Shown one piece after another: positions 1-6,079 of a stretch of 11,846 nucleotides of DNA. Every line of letters starts with the position of its first letter. The first letter of the stretch is position 1. Under the pieces are notes generated by a model. That model did not search any database. It was not told where the DNA came from and saw only the letters and a program-made list of their open reading frames with translations. The stretch is from IMCC26077 sp964490435. Its GTDB lineage: Bacteria > Actinomycetota > Actinomycetes > Nanopelagicales > Nanopelagicaceae. The stretch covers positions 1 to 11,846 of the forward strand of contig CAZBCF010000038.1 of NCBI GenBank assembly GCA_964490435.1. The letters are read 5' to 3'. The translations under genes and the position numbers were made by a program.

Positions 1-51
1 CGCGACATTCACCTTGGCAAGGTGATGCGCTACCAACTGCGCTACATCCGC
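1..51 (-). tRNA. tRNA-Gly (anticodon GCC), 3' end cut off by window edge
   Basis: Read on the minus strand from 51 downward, the sequence folds as the first two thirds of a tRNA. It has the 7-nt acceptor arm GCGGATG (51-45), D stem GCGC/GCGC (42-39 with 30-27) closing loop AGTTGGTA, and anticodon stem TCACC/GGTGA (25-21 with 13-9). The 7-nt loop TTGCCAA (20-14) has anticodon GCC at 18-16, the variable loop is ATGTC, and the first 3 nt of the T stem (GCG) are present. Anticodon GCC reads glycine GGC/GGU codons. The T loop, the acceptor 3' strand and any CCA lie outside the window. It is transcribed divergently from the pabB-like gene. Confidence 0.9.
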
Positions 52-145
52 ATTTCGTGCCCCTCGATAGCGGGGAGCGACGAAGGCGAAATCTACCGCA
101 GGGGCAGGGGGTAGGGCGAACCCGTCGATGAGGGGAGCGCTGGGC

Positions 146-151
146 TACGGT
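146..151 (+). promoter_or_regulatory. candidate -10 hexamer TACGGT for the pabB operon
   Basis: TACGGT matches the actinobacterial TANNNT -10 consensus and ends 7 nt before the ATG at 159. That spacing would place the transcription start at or next to the ATG (leaderless). No convincing -35 element is seen. The hexamer overlaps the alternative GTG start at 150, so this promoter and that start are mutually exclusive for a transcript starting here. The rest of the 98-bp gap to the tRNA (52-149) holds only GC-rich sequence without another clear signal. Confidence 0.3.
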
Positions 152-1154
152 GGGGAGCATGGAGTGTGGATTCTTTCGCCACGGACTATGGGCACGTGAA
201 TTAGTCGAGGTGTCGGATGATCCTGCCGTTCTTTCAGATGGGAACTTCTGGGCGGTTCTCATTACCTACGAAGGCGCGAAAACCTTTGCACGATTCGCCA
301 ACGTGCGAAGAGATGCGAGCCTCGATTTCTATCGACGGGCCGGCGGAGTGACGTGGAATCCTCCCCACACTCAGTGGCGAACTTCGCTTACAGAAAAGGA
401 ATATCTCGCAGCCGTCATCAGGGTTCGTGAAGCGATTGCACGGGGCGAGGTATACCAAATAAATCTCTGTCGGATTCTTGAGACTGAAAGCACAATGAGC
501 AGTCTGCTTGGTGTCATCCCACGTCTGAATACTGATAATCCAGCGCCATATCTCACCTCGCTCGAACTCCCTGGTCTTTCGATTGCTTCGGCATCACCAG
601 AATTACTTCTTCGTCGGACTGGTTCGACTATCACTTCAAGTCCGATCAAAGGAACTGCGAAGAGACGGGATGAGTTCCTTGAGAAGGATCGTGCAGAGAA
701 TGTGATGATCGTTGATTTAGTCCGGCATGATTTTGGGTCAATCTGCAGAACCGGGTCAATACACATCCCGCGCTTACTCGACATCGAAGAACATCCTGGA
801 CTTGCGCACTTAGTCTCAGATATCGAAGGAGAACTCACGCCAGCCACTTCCTGGAGTGAGATCTTTGATGCGCTCCTACCTGCTGGATCCATTAGCGGCG
901 CTCCGAAATCCTCAGCGCTCACATTGATTGCCGAATTAGAGAGAGCCGCGCGTGGCCCATACTGCGGTGCGATTGGTTGGGTACAGGGAGATCGCGCGGA
1001 ATTAGCGGTGGGAATCCGCACATTCTGGTTATCCAACGGGATACTCCGATTCGGAACTGGCGCGGGCATCACCTGGGGCTCTGACCCGGAGTTGGAGTGG
1101 GCTGAGACTCAATTAAAGGCGAGTCGTTTACTATCGATAGTCAGTAACGAGTAG
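150..1154 (+). CDS. pabB: Aminodeoxychorismate synthase component I-like (chorismate-binding) protein
   Basis: A chorismate-binding enzyme of the TrpE/PabB/MenF family. The motif PIKGTAK (residues 165-171) has lysine 167 where anthranilate synthases have alanine. That lysine is the catalytic nucleophile typical of 4-amino-4-deoxychorismate synthase, so PabB is preferred over TrpE. Other family blocks are GEVYQINL (99-106), ENVMIVDLVRHDFG (183-196), LVSDIEGEL (221-229), PAGSISGAPK (244-253), RGPYCGAIG (268-276) and GAGI...SDPELEWAETQLKA (304-324). At 334 residues it is shorter than usual PabB (about 450) because most of the N-terminal half is missing; the catalytic domain looks complete. Downstream pabC supports a p-aminobenzoate/folate role; the amidotransferase subunit PabA is not in the window. 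An in-frame stop at 129 bounds the start. GTG 150 has AGGGGAG 12 nt upstream, while ATG 159 would suit a leaderless transcript; homologues should decide. Confidence 0.85.
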   Translation: MGSMECGFFRHGLWARELVEVSDDPAVLSDGNFWAVLITYEGAKTFARFANVRRDASLDFYRRAGGVTWNPPHTQWRTSLTEKEYLAAVIRVREAIARGEVYQINLCRILETESTMSSLLGVIPRLNTDNPAPYLTSLELPGLSIASASPELLLRRTGSTITSSPIKGTAKRRDEFLEKDRAENVMIVDLVRHDFGSICRTGSIHIPRLLDIEEHPGLAHLVSDIEGELTPATSWSEIFDALLPAGSISGAPKSSALTLIAELERAARGPYCGAIGWVQGDRAELAVGIRTFWLSNGILRFGTGAGITWGSDPELEWAETQLKASRLLSIVSNE

Positions 1155-1178
1155 TAGCGAGCGAATGGTTGTGTAGGA

Positions 1179-1967
1179 ATGTCGTGGTTATGGCTTAATG
1201 ACCAATTGGTCGAAGAAGGCGCGCAACCGCTTCTTCCTGCAATCGATCGTTCATTCTTATTAGGAGAGGGCGCGTTCGAGACGATCCTCACCATAGGCGC
1301 AAAAGCCGTCGCCCTTGATCGCCACATCGCACGCCTTCACACCGGCGCAGAGATCCTCGGCATCAGCGCACCGAGCAAGGATGCGATTGCCATTGCCGTC
1401 ACAACTCTCTTACATGCGACCTCTTCTATCACCTTAGGTCGAATGCGCATCACGCTCTCTGGTTCAGGTACGTTCATGATCACGCACCAGGTATATAAAG
1501 AGTGGAGCGAACCGGCCCGGCTTGTCACCTATCCGCATCCCTTCAATGCCAAATCGCCGCTACAGAGAGTGAAGTCCACCTCGTACGGCGAGTACCTGCT
1601 TGCCTTCAAATACGCACAGGCTCGCAACGCAGATGATGCGCTCCTCTTCAACACCGAGGACCTGGTAATGGAATCAAGCACAGCAAATATCATCGCGCTG
1701 ATTGGCGGGCGCTGGGTTACCCCGCCCTTGTCAGCAGGACCGCTGCCTGGGATAACTCGCGAATTACTCCTCGAGTGGGAGCAGGTAACTGAGCGGAATC
1801 TGATTTTTGAGGAATTGCAAAGGTGCGAAGCTGTCGCGCTCATCTCTAGCCTTCGGAGTATTCAACCCGTAGGCGAAATCAATGGTCGAAAATACAAGAT
1901 CACCGGAAAGGTGGAGGAAATCTCCACTTTATATAAGAGGTCTCTGGCCGGTAACCTGAACCCGTGA
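1179..1967 (+). CDS. pabC: 4-amino-4-deoxychorismate lyase (class IV aminotransferase fold)
   Basis: A PLP-dependent fold-type IV enzyme of the branched-chain aminotransferase/ADC lyase family. As PabC it would split aminodeoxychorismate into 4-aminobenzoate and pyruvate. Visible family features are DRSFLLGEGAFETI (23-36), the presumed Schiff-base lysine K132 in VKSTSY, and RNADDALLFN (149-158). MESSTANI (164-171) carries E165, which should contact the pyridine nitrogen, and PPLSAGPLPGITRELL (182-197) is also present. The length of 262 aa is normal. Sequence alone does not cleanly separate ADC lyase from D-amino-acid or branched-chain aminotransferases. Position 24 bp downstream of a PabB-like synthase makes ADC lyase the best call. 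The stop overlaps the next start in a GTGA. Confidence 0.8.
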   Translation: MSWLWLNDQLVEEGAQPLLPAIDRSFLLGEGAFETILTIGAKAVALDRHIARLHTGAEILGISAPSKDAIAIAVTTLLHATSSITLGRMRITLSGSGTFMITHQVYKEWSEPARLVTYPHPFNAKSPLQRVKSTSYGEYLLAFKYAQARNADDALLFNTEDLVMESSTANIIALIGGRWVTPPLSAGPLPGITRELLLEWEQVTERNLIFEELQRCEAVALISSLRSIQPVGEINGRKYKITGKVEEISTLYKRSLAGNLNP

Positions 1968-2302
1968 TAAAGAGGTTTCGGGCAAAGGCGAAGACAACCG
2001 CAGCCGGAGAGTTTGCGTGGCGAATTGGCGTTGCGGTTCTGGGCGGTGCGATCACTGTTCTGGGTGCGATCTTTCTCATCACTCCAGGCCCAGGGTGGTT
2101 AGTTATCTTTGCCGGCCTCGGCATTCTCGCCTCTGAATTCGCATGGGCTGAGCGCGCACTCATCAAAACCAAAATGGTCGCCCTTCAGGCAGCACAACGC
2201 GCCCTACCGCCCGGAAAACGCAGGCTCTACCTTTCAATCGCCGTCGTCGCGATTGCGTTGGTCGTTGCCATTCTCTTCGCAATCCGCCGTAATTTCGCCT
2301 GA
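1964..2302 (+). CDS. PGPGW-family (TIGR02611-like) small membrane protein
   Basis: A 112-residue protein of unknown function. It has a basic N terminus, a hydrophobic segment at about 20-39, the hallmark TPGPGW motif (40-45) leading into a second hydrophobic stretch (about 46-58), and a third, C-terminal transmembrane helix at about 88-107 followed by RRNFA. The motif identifies the PGPGW transmembrane family common in actinobacteria. GTG 1964 overlaps the pabC stop by 4 bp (GTGA), indicating translational coupling to the pab genes. No enzymatic residues are evident, and a link to folate metabolism beyond operon membership cannot be claimed. Confidence 0.75.
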   Translation: MIKRFRAKAKTTAAGEFAWRIGVAVLGGAITVLGAIFLITPGPGWLVIFAGLGILASEFAWAERALIKTKMVALQAAQRALPPGKRRLYLSIAVVAIALVVAILFAIRRNFA

Positions 2303-2320
2303 GCCCTAGCGCTTGCGCGA

Positions 2321-2326
2321 TAGGCT
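2321..2326 (+). promoter_or_regulatory. candidate -10 hexamer TAGGCT for leaderless thrS
   Basis: TAGGCT (TANNNT) ends 8 nt before the thrS ATG. There is no Shine-Dalgarno sequence in the 32-bp gap, so a leaderless or nearly leaderless transcript is plausible. The hexamer forms part of the right arm of an imperfect hairpin at 2305-2324 (CCTA..CGC, loop TTGC, GCG..TAGG, one G/A mismatch). No -35 match is seen. The identical hexamer lies 6 nt before the minus-strand start at 5463. Confidence 0.35.
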
Positions 2327-2334
2327 TTCGAATT

Positions 2335-4323
2335 ATGGCTGCAGTAGAAATCACCCTCGATGGATTGAAGCAAGCGGTCACTATCGAGAAGTACACCGGC
2401 GAAATCTTCGCTGATCGCCCCAACGTGATCGCGCTGCGCATCAATGGTGAACTTCGCGACCTGAACACTGTGCTCGTCGAAGGTGATCTCGTTGATACGG
2501 TGACGATTGGGTCAGCCGACGGACTTGCAATCCTTCGCCATTCGAGTGCACACGTACTCGCTCAAGCGGTGCAGACGCTCTTTCCGGGCACGCGGCTTGG
2601 CATTGGCCCGCCTATCAAAGACGGGTTCTACTACGACTTCGATTCTGAACGCGCTTTCACACCAGATGATCTCCGATTACTTGAGAAGGAGATGGCGAAA
2701 ATCATCAAGGCGAATCAACGCTTTCGCCGCCGGGTCGTCACTGATAAAGAAGCGCTCACTGAACTTGCTTCTGAGACCTATAAATGCGAACTCATTGCTA
2801 TCAAATCTGAGGCGATCGATGAATCTTCGGTCGAAGTCGGTTCCGGTGAGTTGACTATCTACGACAATCTGAATCGAGATGGACAGATTGTTTGGAAGGA
2901 TCTTTGTCGAGGTCCGCACCTGCCAACCACAAAGTTAATCCCAGCGGTCAAACTGATGCGCTCATCAGGCGCATATTGGCGCGGCTCAGAGAAGAATCCG
3001 ATGCTCCAAAGAATTTATGGCACTGCTTGGCCCAGCCAAGGAGAGCTCGATGACTATCTACATTTCCTCGAAGAGGCAGAGAAGCGCGATCACCGAAGGC
3101 TTGGAGCCGAACTCGATCTCTTCTCATTCCCTGAGGAGATCGGTTCGGGTCTTGCCGTCTTTCATCCGAAGGGTGGCATCGTTCGTCGGGCGATGGAGGA
3201 TTACTCGCGCAAGCGTCATGAAGAAGAGAATTATCAGTTCGTTTACTCACCACATCTGACCAAGGCGGCGCTCTTTGAGACCTCTGGCCACTTGGAATGG
3301 TATGCCGAAGGCATGTATCCGCCGATGGTTCTCGATGAAGAACGCAATGGCGATGGAAGTATCAAGCGCGCTGGTGCTTCTTACTACATGAAGCCGATGA
3401 ATTGCCCATTCCACAATTTAATCTATCGATCACGAGGTCGTTCTTACCGAGAGCTACCGCTTCGCCTTTTCGAATTTGGCACCGTTTATAGGTACGAGAA
3501 ATCTGGCGTCATCCAGGGTTTGACCCGCGCTCGTGGATTCACCCAAGATGATGCGCATATCTATTGCACGCCAGAACAGATGCCAGATGAATTAGATGCG
3601 TTGCTCACATTCGTCCTCAACCTACTTCGAGATTATGGACTGAATGACTTCTACCTCGAATTATCCACTCGCAATGACGAGAAGTTTGTGGGCGCAGATC
3701 ATGATTGGGCCGTTGCAACCGAACGGCTACGAGAAGCAGCCGAGCGACAGAATCTGGAATTGGTCCTCGACGAGGGTGGTGCGGCTTTCTATGGCCCTAA
3801 GATCTCGGTTCAAGCCAAGGATGCAATCGGTCGCACCTGGCAAATGTCGACCATCCAAGTTGATTTTCAACTGCCAACTCGCTTCGATCTTGAATATGTC
3901 GGTTCCGACGGGGCCCGGAGTCGACCGGTGATGATTCATAGAGCGCTCTTCGGCTCAATCGAGCGGTTCTTTGGCGTACTTACTGAACACTACGCCGGAG
4001 CGTTTCCGCCATGGTTGGCACCGGTTCAAGTTCGCGCCATTCCCGTGGCTGACGCTTTTTTACCTTACCTTGAAGAGATTGCAGCCACGATGCGTCGGGC
4101 CGGAATCCGAGTCGAAGTAGATAGCAGCGACGATCGAATGCAGAAGAAGATTCGAAACGCTCAGGTCGAGAAGATTCCGTTCATGATCATCGCTGGCGAA
4201 GTCGATCAACAAGCGCAAGCGATTTCGATCAGATATCGAAACGGCGAACAGAAGAATGGCATTCCAATCGCTGCTGCTATAGCCGAGATTCAGAATGCGA
4301 TTGACAGCCGGATACAGGTATAA
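2335..4323 (+). CDS. thrS: Threonyl-tRNA synthetase
   Basis: Class II aminoacyl-tRNA synthetase that charges tRNA-Thr in the cytoplasm. The domain order is complete over 662 residues. An N-terminal TGS domain spans about 1-62. The editing domain has HSSAH (H69, H73) and LCRGPH (C191, H195), the four residues that clear mischarged serine. The catalytic core follows with zinc ligands C357 (MNCPFH), H408 (DDAHIY) and H536 (MIHRALFGS). Motif 2 is in FEFGTVYRYEKSG.. (about 379-391), and the C-terminal anticodon-binding domain runs from about 560. Motif 3 is GSIERFFGVLTEHYAG. Length and residues are those of a normal bacterial housekeeping ThrS. It starts 32 bp after the PGPGW gene with no ribosome binding site, and its end lies 10 bp before the HIT gene. 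Confidence 0.97.
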   Translation: MAAVEITLDGLKQAVTIEKYTGEIFADRPNVIALRINGELRDLNTVLVEGDLVDTVTIGSADGLAILRHSSAHVLAQAVQTLFPGTRLGIGPPIKDGFYYDFDSERAFTPDDLRLLEKEMAKIIKANQRFRRRVVTDKEALTELASETYKCELIAIKSEAIDESSVEVGSGELTIYDNLNRDGQIVWKDLCRGPHLPTTKLIPAVKLMRSSGAYWRGSEKNPMLQRIYGTAWPSQGELDDYLHFLEEAEKRDHRRLGAELDLFSFPEEIGSGLAVFHPKGGIVRRAMEDYSRKRHEEENYQFVYSPHLTKAALFETSGHLEWYAEGMYPPMVLDEERNGDGSIKRAGASYYMKPMNCPFHNLIYRSRGRSYRELPLRLFEFGTVYRYEKSGVIQGLTRARGFTQDDAHIYCTPEQMPDELDALLTFVLNLLRDYGLNDFYLELSTRNDEKFVGADHDWAVATERLREAAERQNLELVLDEGGAAFYGPKISVQAKDAIGRTWQMSTIQVDFQLPTRFDLEYVGSDGARSRPVMIHRALFGSIERFFGVLTEHYAGAFPPWLAPVQVRAIPVADAFLPYLEEIAATMRRAGIRVEVDSSDDRMQKKIRNAQVEKIPFMIIAGEVDQQAQAISIRYRNGEQKNGIPIAAAIAEIQNAIDSRIQV

Positions 4324-4333
4324 CGGTTCCGTG

Positions 4334-4843
4334 ATGTCTAAGGTTGGGGATCAGTGGGAGCGGATTTGGACTCCCTATCGCAAGGAGTACAACGAGCAAC
4401 TTTCGCGAGGTAATCTCGAGTGCCCATTTTGTCGAATACCAAACGAACCAGATGAGCAATCTCTAATACTTGCTCGAAGTAACCATGCGTTTGTTGTGCT
4501 CAATCGATATCCATACAACCCTGGACACCTATTGATCTGCACCTTTCGCCACGTGGGGGAGTACCTCGATTTGACTGAAGTCGAACTATCAGAGATCAGC
4601 ACTTTAACTAAGGCGGGTTTGCAGGCGATAAGGGCCATTAATAGTGAGGTGAATTTCAACATCGGCATCAATCAGGGGCGAACTGCTGGAGCCGGAATTC
4701 CAGATCACTTTCACCAACATATCGTCCCTAGGTGGCGCGGTGATTCAAACTTCATGCCCGTCATTGGCGGTACCAAGGTGCTCTCACAGATGCTGGGTGA
4801 GACGCATGAGATCTTGTCGAAGTTATGGCCGAATCAGGGGTGA
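4334..4843 (+). CDS. HIT-family hydrolase, Ap4A phosphorylase-like
   Basis: A histidine-triad nucleotide-binding protein of the actinobacterial type that sits between thrS and pgsA. In Mycobacterium tuberculosis the protein at this locus (Rv2613c) is described as a diadenosine tetraphosphate phosphorylase. The triad HFHQHIV (125-131; H125, H127, H129) is intact. Also visible are CPFCRIP (30-36, probably metal-binding), LNRYPYNPGHLLI (56-68), NIGINQGRTAGAG (109-121) and PRWRGDSNFMPVIGGTKVL (132-150). An in-frame ATG exists at 4295 inside thrS, but family similarity begins at about QWERIWTPYR, so ATG 4334 (169 aa) is preferred; GTG 4331 is also possible. No Shine-Dalgarno is seen. A TATAAC hexamer at 4319-4324 could give a near-leaderless transcript, or thrS read-through may supply it. 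The stop overlaps the convergent gene by 10 bp. Confidence 0.9.
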   Translation: MSKVGDQWERIWTPYRKEYNEQLSRGNLECPFCRIPNEPDEQSLILARSNHAFVVLNRYPYNPGHLLICTFRHVGEYLDLTEVELSEISTLTKAGLQAIRAINSEVNFNIGINQGRTAGAGIPDHFHQHIVPRWRGDSNFMPVIGGTKVLSQMLGETHEILSKLWPNQG

Positions 4844-4851
4844 TTCTCGGC
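4828..4851. terminator. candidate bidirectional hairpin at the convergent gene junction
   Basis: GCC-GAATCA (4828-4836), loop GGGG (4837-4840) and TGATTC-TC-GGC (4841-4851) form a stem of 6 bp plus 3 bp with a 2-nt bulge. The plus-strand stop TGA (4841-4843) and the minus-strand stop complement TCA (4834-4836) pair with each other in the stem. No U-tract follows on either strand, so it would not be a classical intrinsic terminator. It is the only terminator-like structure between the two convergent genes. Confidence 0.4.
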
Positions 4852-5463
4852 AACCTGTTCGAGATAGGTAAGCAACTCCATGCCACCCAGATGCAACTTT
4901 GCTGAGAATGGAATGACCGGCACGAACAGTCCGGTTGCGAAGCGTGGTTCTTCTAGATCGGCGATACTTGCCACGTATTCATCGCGAAACTCCTGAACCA
5001 AAATTCGATGGTCTGCATCACTGGGCTCAATCTTCAAGGAACCTGATGAGTAGTCGCGAATGACCATCGTCTCGAGATCGATGAACGCACAAGGCTTCCC
5101 ATGTTCGTCGTGTAATACCAGGAAAGGAGTCACACCTTCGCCAAACATTCGGCGCGCGATCAAAACCGCTTCATCAAAATCACTCTCGGGGTCTTCGATC
5201 TTGGTGATGACAATAGCGCGAGGTATCTGGAATTCGCATACCTCCTCCCACGCCTTTATTAGCGTGTTCGGGGCGCCGTCTACAGCGCTAAATGCAAGAA
5301 CCACAGCGGCGAATTCCGCAAACTCGTAAGCGAGCGCGTCGTCATGGGCAATCGAGACCGAGAACGAATCGGGGATAACTGCCGCTACCCCCTCTAGATC
5401 TGCGCTGGGATGGCCGATTATCGCGATGCGCGTACCGTTCAAAGAAAAGCCTGTCGAACTCAT
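4834..5463 (-). CDS. Free-standing degenerate EF-G2-like GTPase domain protein
   Basis: A 209-residue protein that reads like only the G domain of an actinobacterial EF-G2-like translational GTPase, with its nucleotide chemistry removed. RIAIIGHPSADLEG (12-25) lies where EF-G2 has VGHSGxGKT, so the P-loop lysine and serine/threonine are gone. The region that should carry switch I and DTPG is nearly deleted. FAAVVLAFSAVDG (51-63), WEEV (72-75), PRAIVITKIE (81-90, in place of NKxD), SDFDEA (94-99), DYSSG (137-141) and the closing VPVIPFSA..GGMELLTYLEQV (181-204) align by eye with the rest of the G domain. Domains II-V are absent. The frame is clean, so a retained pseudo-GTPase is likelier than fresh decay, though function is unknown. 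It is the only minus-strand protein gene: tail-to-tail with the HIT gene (10-bp overlap) and head-to-head with pgsA (25 bp). The similarity is from memory, not a search. Confidence 0.7.
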   Translation of the reverse strand: MSSTGFSLNGTRIAIIGHPSADLEGVAAVIPDSFSVSIAHDDALAYEFAEFAAVVLAFSAVDGAPNTLIKAWEEVCEFQIPRAIVITKIEDPESDFDEAVLIARRMFGEGVTPFLVLHDEHGKPCAFIDLETMVIRDYSSGSLKIEPSDADHRILVQEFRDEYVASIADLEEPRFATGLFVPVIPFSAKLHLGGMELLTYLEQVAENHP

Positions 5464-5469
5464 AAGTAG

Positions 5470-5475
5470 AGCCTA
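5470..5475 (-). promoter_or_regulatory. candidate -10 TAGGCT for leaderless transcription of the EF-G2-like gene
   Basis: On the minus strand TAGGCT is followed by 6 nt (CTACTT) and then the ATG at 5463, the geometry expected if transcription starts at the A of the ATG. No Shine-Dalgarno is present. The hexamer shares bases 5474-5475 with the candidate pgsA -10 on the other strand. No -35 match is visible; it would lie inside pgsA. Confidence 0.35.
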
Positions 5476-5479
5476 CGAT
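5474..5479 (+). promoter_or_regulatory. candidate -10 TACGAT for the pgsA operon
   Basis: TACGAT (TANNNT) ends 9 nt before the pgsA ATG at 5489 and overlaps the oppositely oriented TAGGCT at 5470-5475. There is no Shine-Dalgarno sequence in the 25-bp intergenic region, so a very short or absent 5' leader is likely. No -35 match is visible; it would have to lie in the EF-G2-like gene. Confidence 0.3.
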
Positions 5480-5488
5480 GTATCTACC

Positions 5489-6079
5489 ATGTTGAGCTCT
5501 TTCCTGCGCACCCCGGTCGCACGTGTTGTCGAACCAACCGCGCGCGCCTTGATCAGGCGCAGGGTGACGCCAAACCAAATAACTCTGCTTGGCTCCATCG
5601 GCACAATTGCAACTTCACTAATCTTCTTCACCCGCGGAGAACTCTTCTGGGGCACCATGGTGATGCTTGTCTTTATCTTTAGTGACTTAGTTGACGGCAC
5701 TATGGCGCGACTAAGCGGTACAACCTCACGCTTTGGTGCCTTCTTAGATTCGACCTCAGATCGCGTAGTCGATGCTGCGCTGATTGGAAGTGTCAACTAT
5801 TACCTGTATACCCAGAATGATTCTATGGAGTTGATTGGCTGGTTGGCTCTCGCTGGGGGCTTCTTGGTCTCCTATGTAAAAGCGAAAGCCGAAGCATCAG
5901 GCTTCACCTGCGAAGGCGGGTTTGCAGAGCGCGCCGAGCGAACCATCATTCTGCTTGTTGCTTGCGGATTTGCAGGTTTGGGGATTCCTTATGTTCTGGC
6001 TATTGGCATCTGGGCGCTCACACTTACTTCATTCCTAACGGTTGGTTACCGAATTATGCAGGTATGGCGACAGCGATGA
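5489..6079 (+). CDS. pgsA: CDP-alcohol phosphatidyltransferase, phosphatidylinositol phosphate synthase type
   Basis: An integral membrane enzyme (196 aa) that joins an alcohol phosphate to CDP-diacylglycerol. The full family signature is present: D66-xx-D69-G70-xx-A73-R74, then eight residues, G83-xxx-D87-xxx-D91. These aspartates bind the metal ions and are the catalytic centre. Several hydrophobic helices follow (about 32-47, 53-68, 115-130, 150-190). In actinobacteria the member directly upstream of patA and pimA (M. tuberculosis Rv2612c) makes phosphatidylinositol phosphate from inositol 1-phosphate; that substrate is inferred here from context. The frame stays open upstream to 5426, but that extension lies inside the divergent gene and the family N terminus (MLxxFxRxPVxRVVEP) begins at 5489. 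Its stop overlaps the patA start in ATGA. Confidence 0.92.
   Translation: MLSSFLRTPVARVVEPTARALIRRRVTPNQITLLGSIGTIATSLIFFTRGELFWGTMVMLVFIFSDLVDGTMARLSGTTSRFGAFLDSTSDRVVDAALIGSVNYYLYTQNDSMELIGWLALAGGFLVSYVKAKAEASGFTCEGGFAERAERTIILLVACGFAGLGIPYVLAIGIWALTLTSFLTVGYRIMQVWRQR

Noticed and set aside
59..75. GCCCC...GGGG inverted repeat upstream of the tRNA as a terminator or operator.
   Set aside because: Only 4 bp of stem with an 8-nt loop and no T-tract; expected by chance in GC-rich sequence.
371..1072. Open 233-codon minus-strand frame inside pabB.
   Set aside because: It is fully antisense to conserved chorismate-binding motifs; the composition is Ser/Arg/Pro-rich shadow sequence with no domain.
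4301..4324. Perfect TTGACA (4301-4306) followed by TATAAC (4319-4324) before the HIT gene, looking like a strong housekeeping promoter.
   Set aside because: The spacer is only 12 bp, far from the 16-18 bp needed, and TTGACA lies in thrS codons. TATAAC may act alone as a -10, but the pair is not a normal promoter.
5426..5488. N-terminal extension of pgsA by 21 codons.
   Set aside because: It lies within the divergent EF-G2-like gene and precedes the family N terminus; ATG 5489 fits homologues.
5962..6075. N-terminal extension of patA by 38 codons into pgsA.
   Set aside because: Frame stays open by chance inside pgsA membrane-helix codons; ATG 6076 gives the ATGA overlap seen at the next two junctions.
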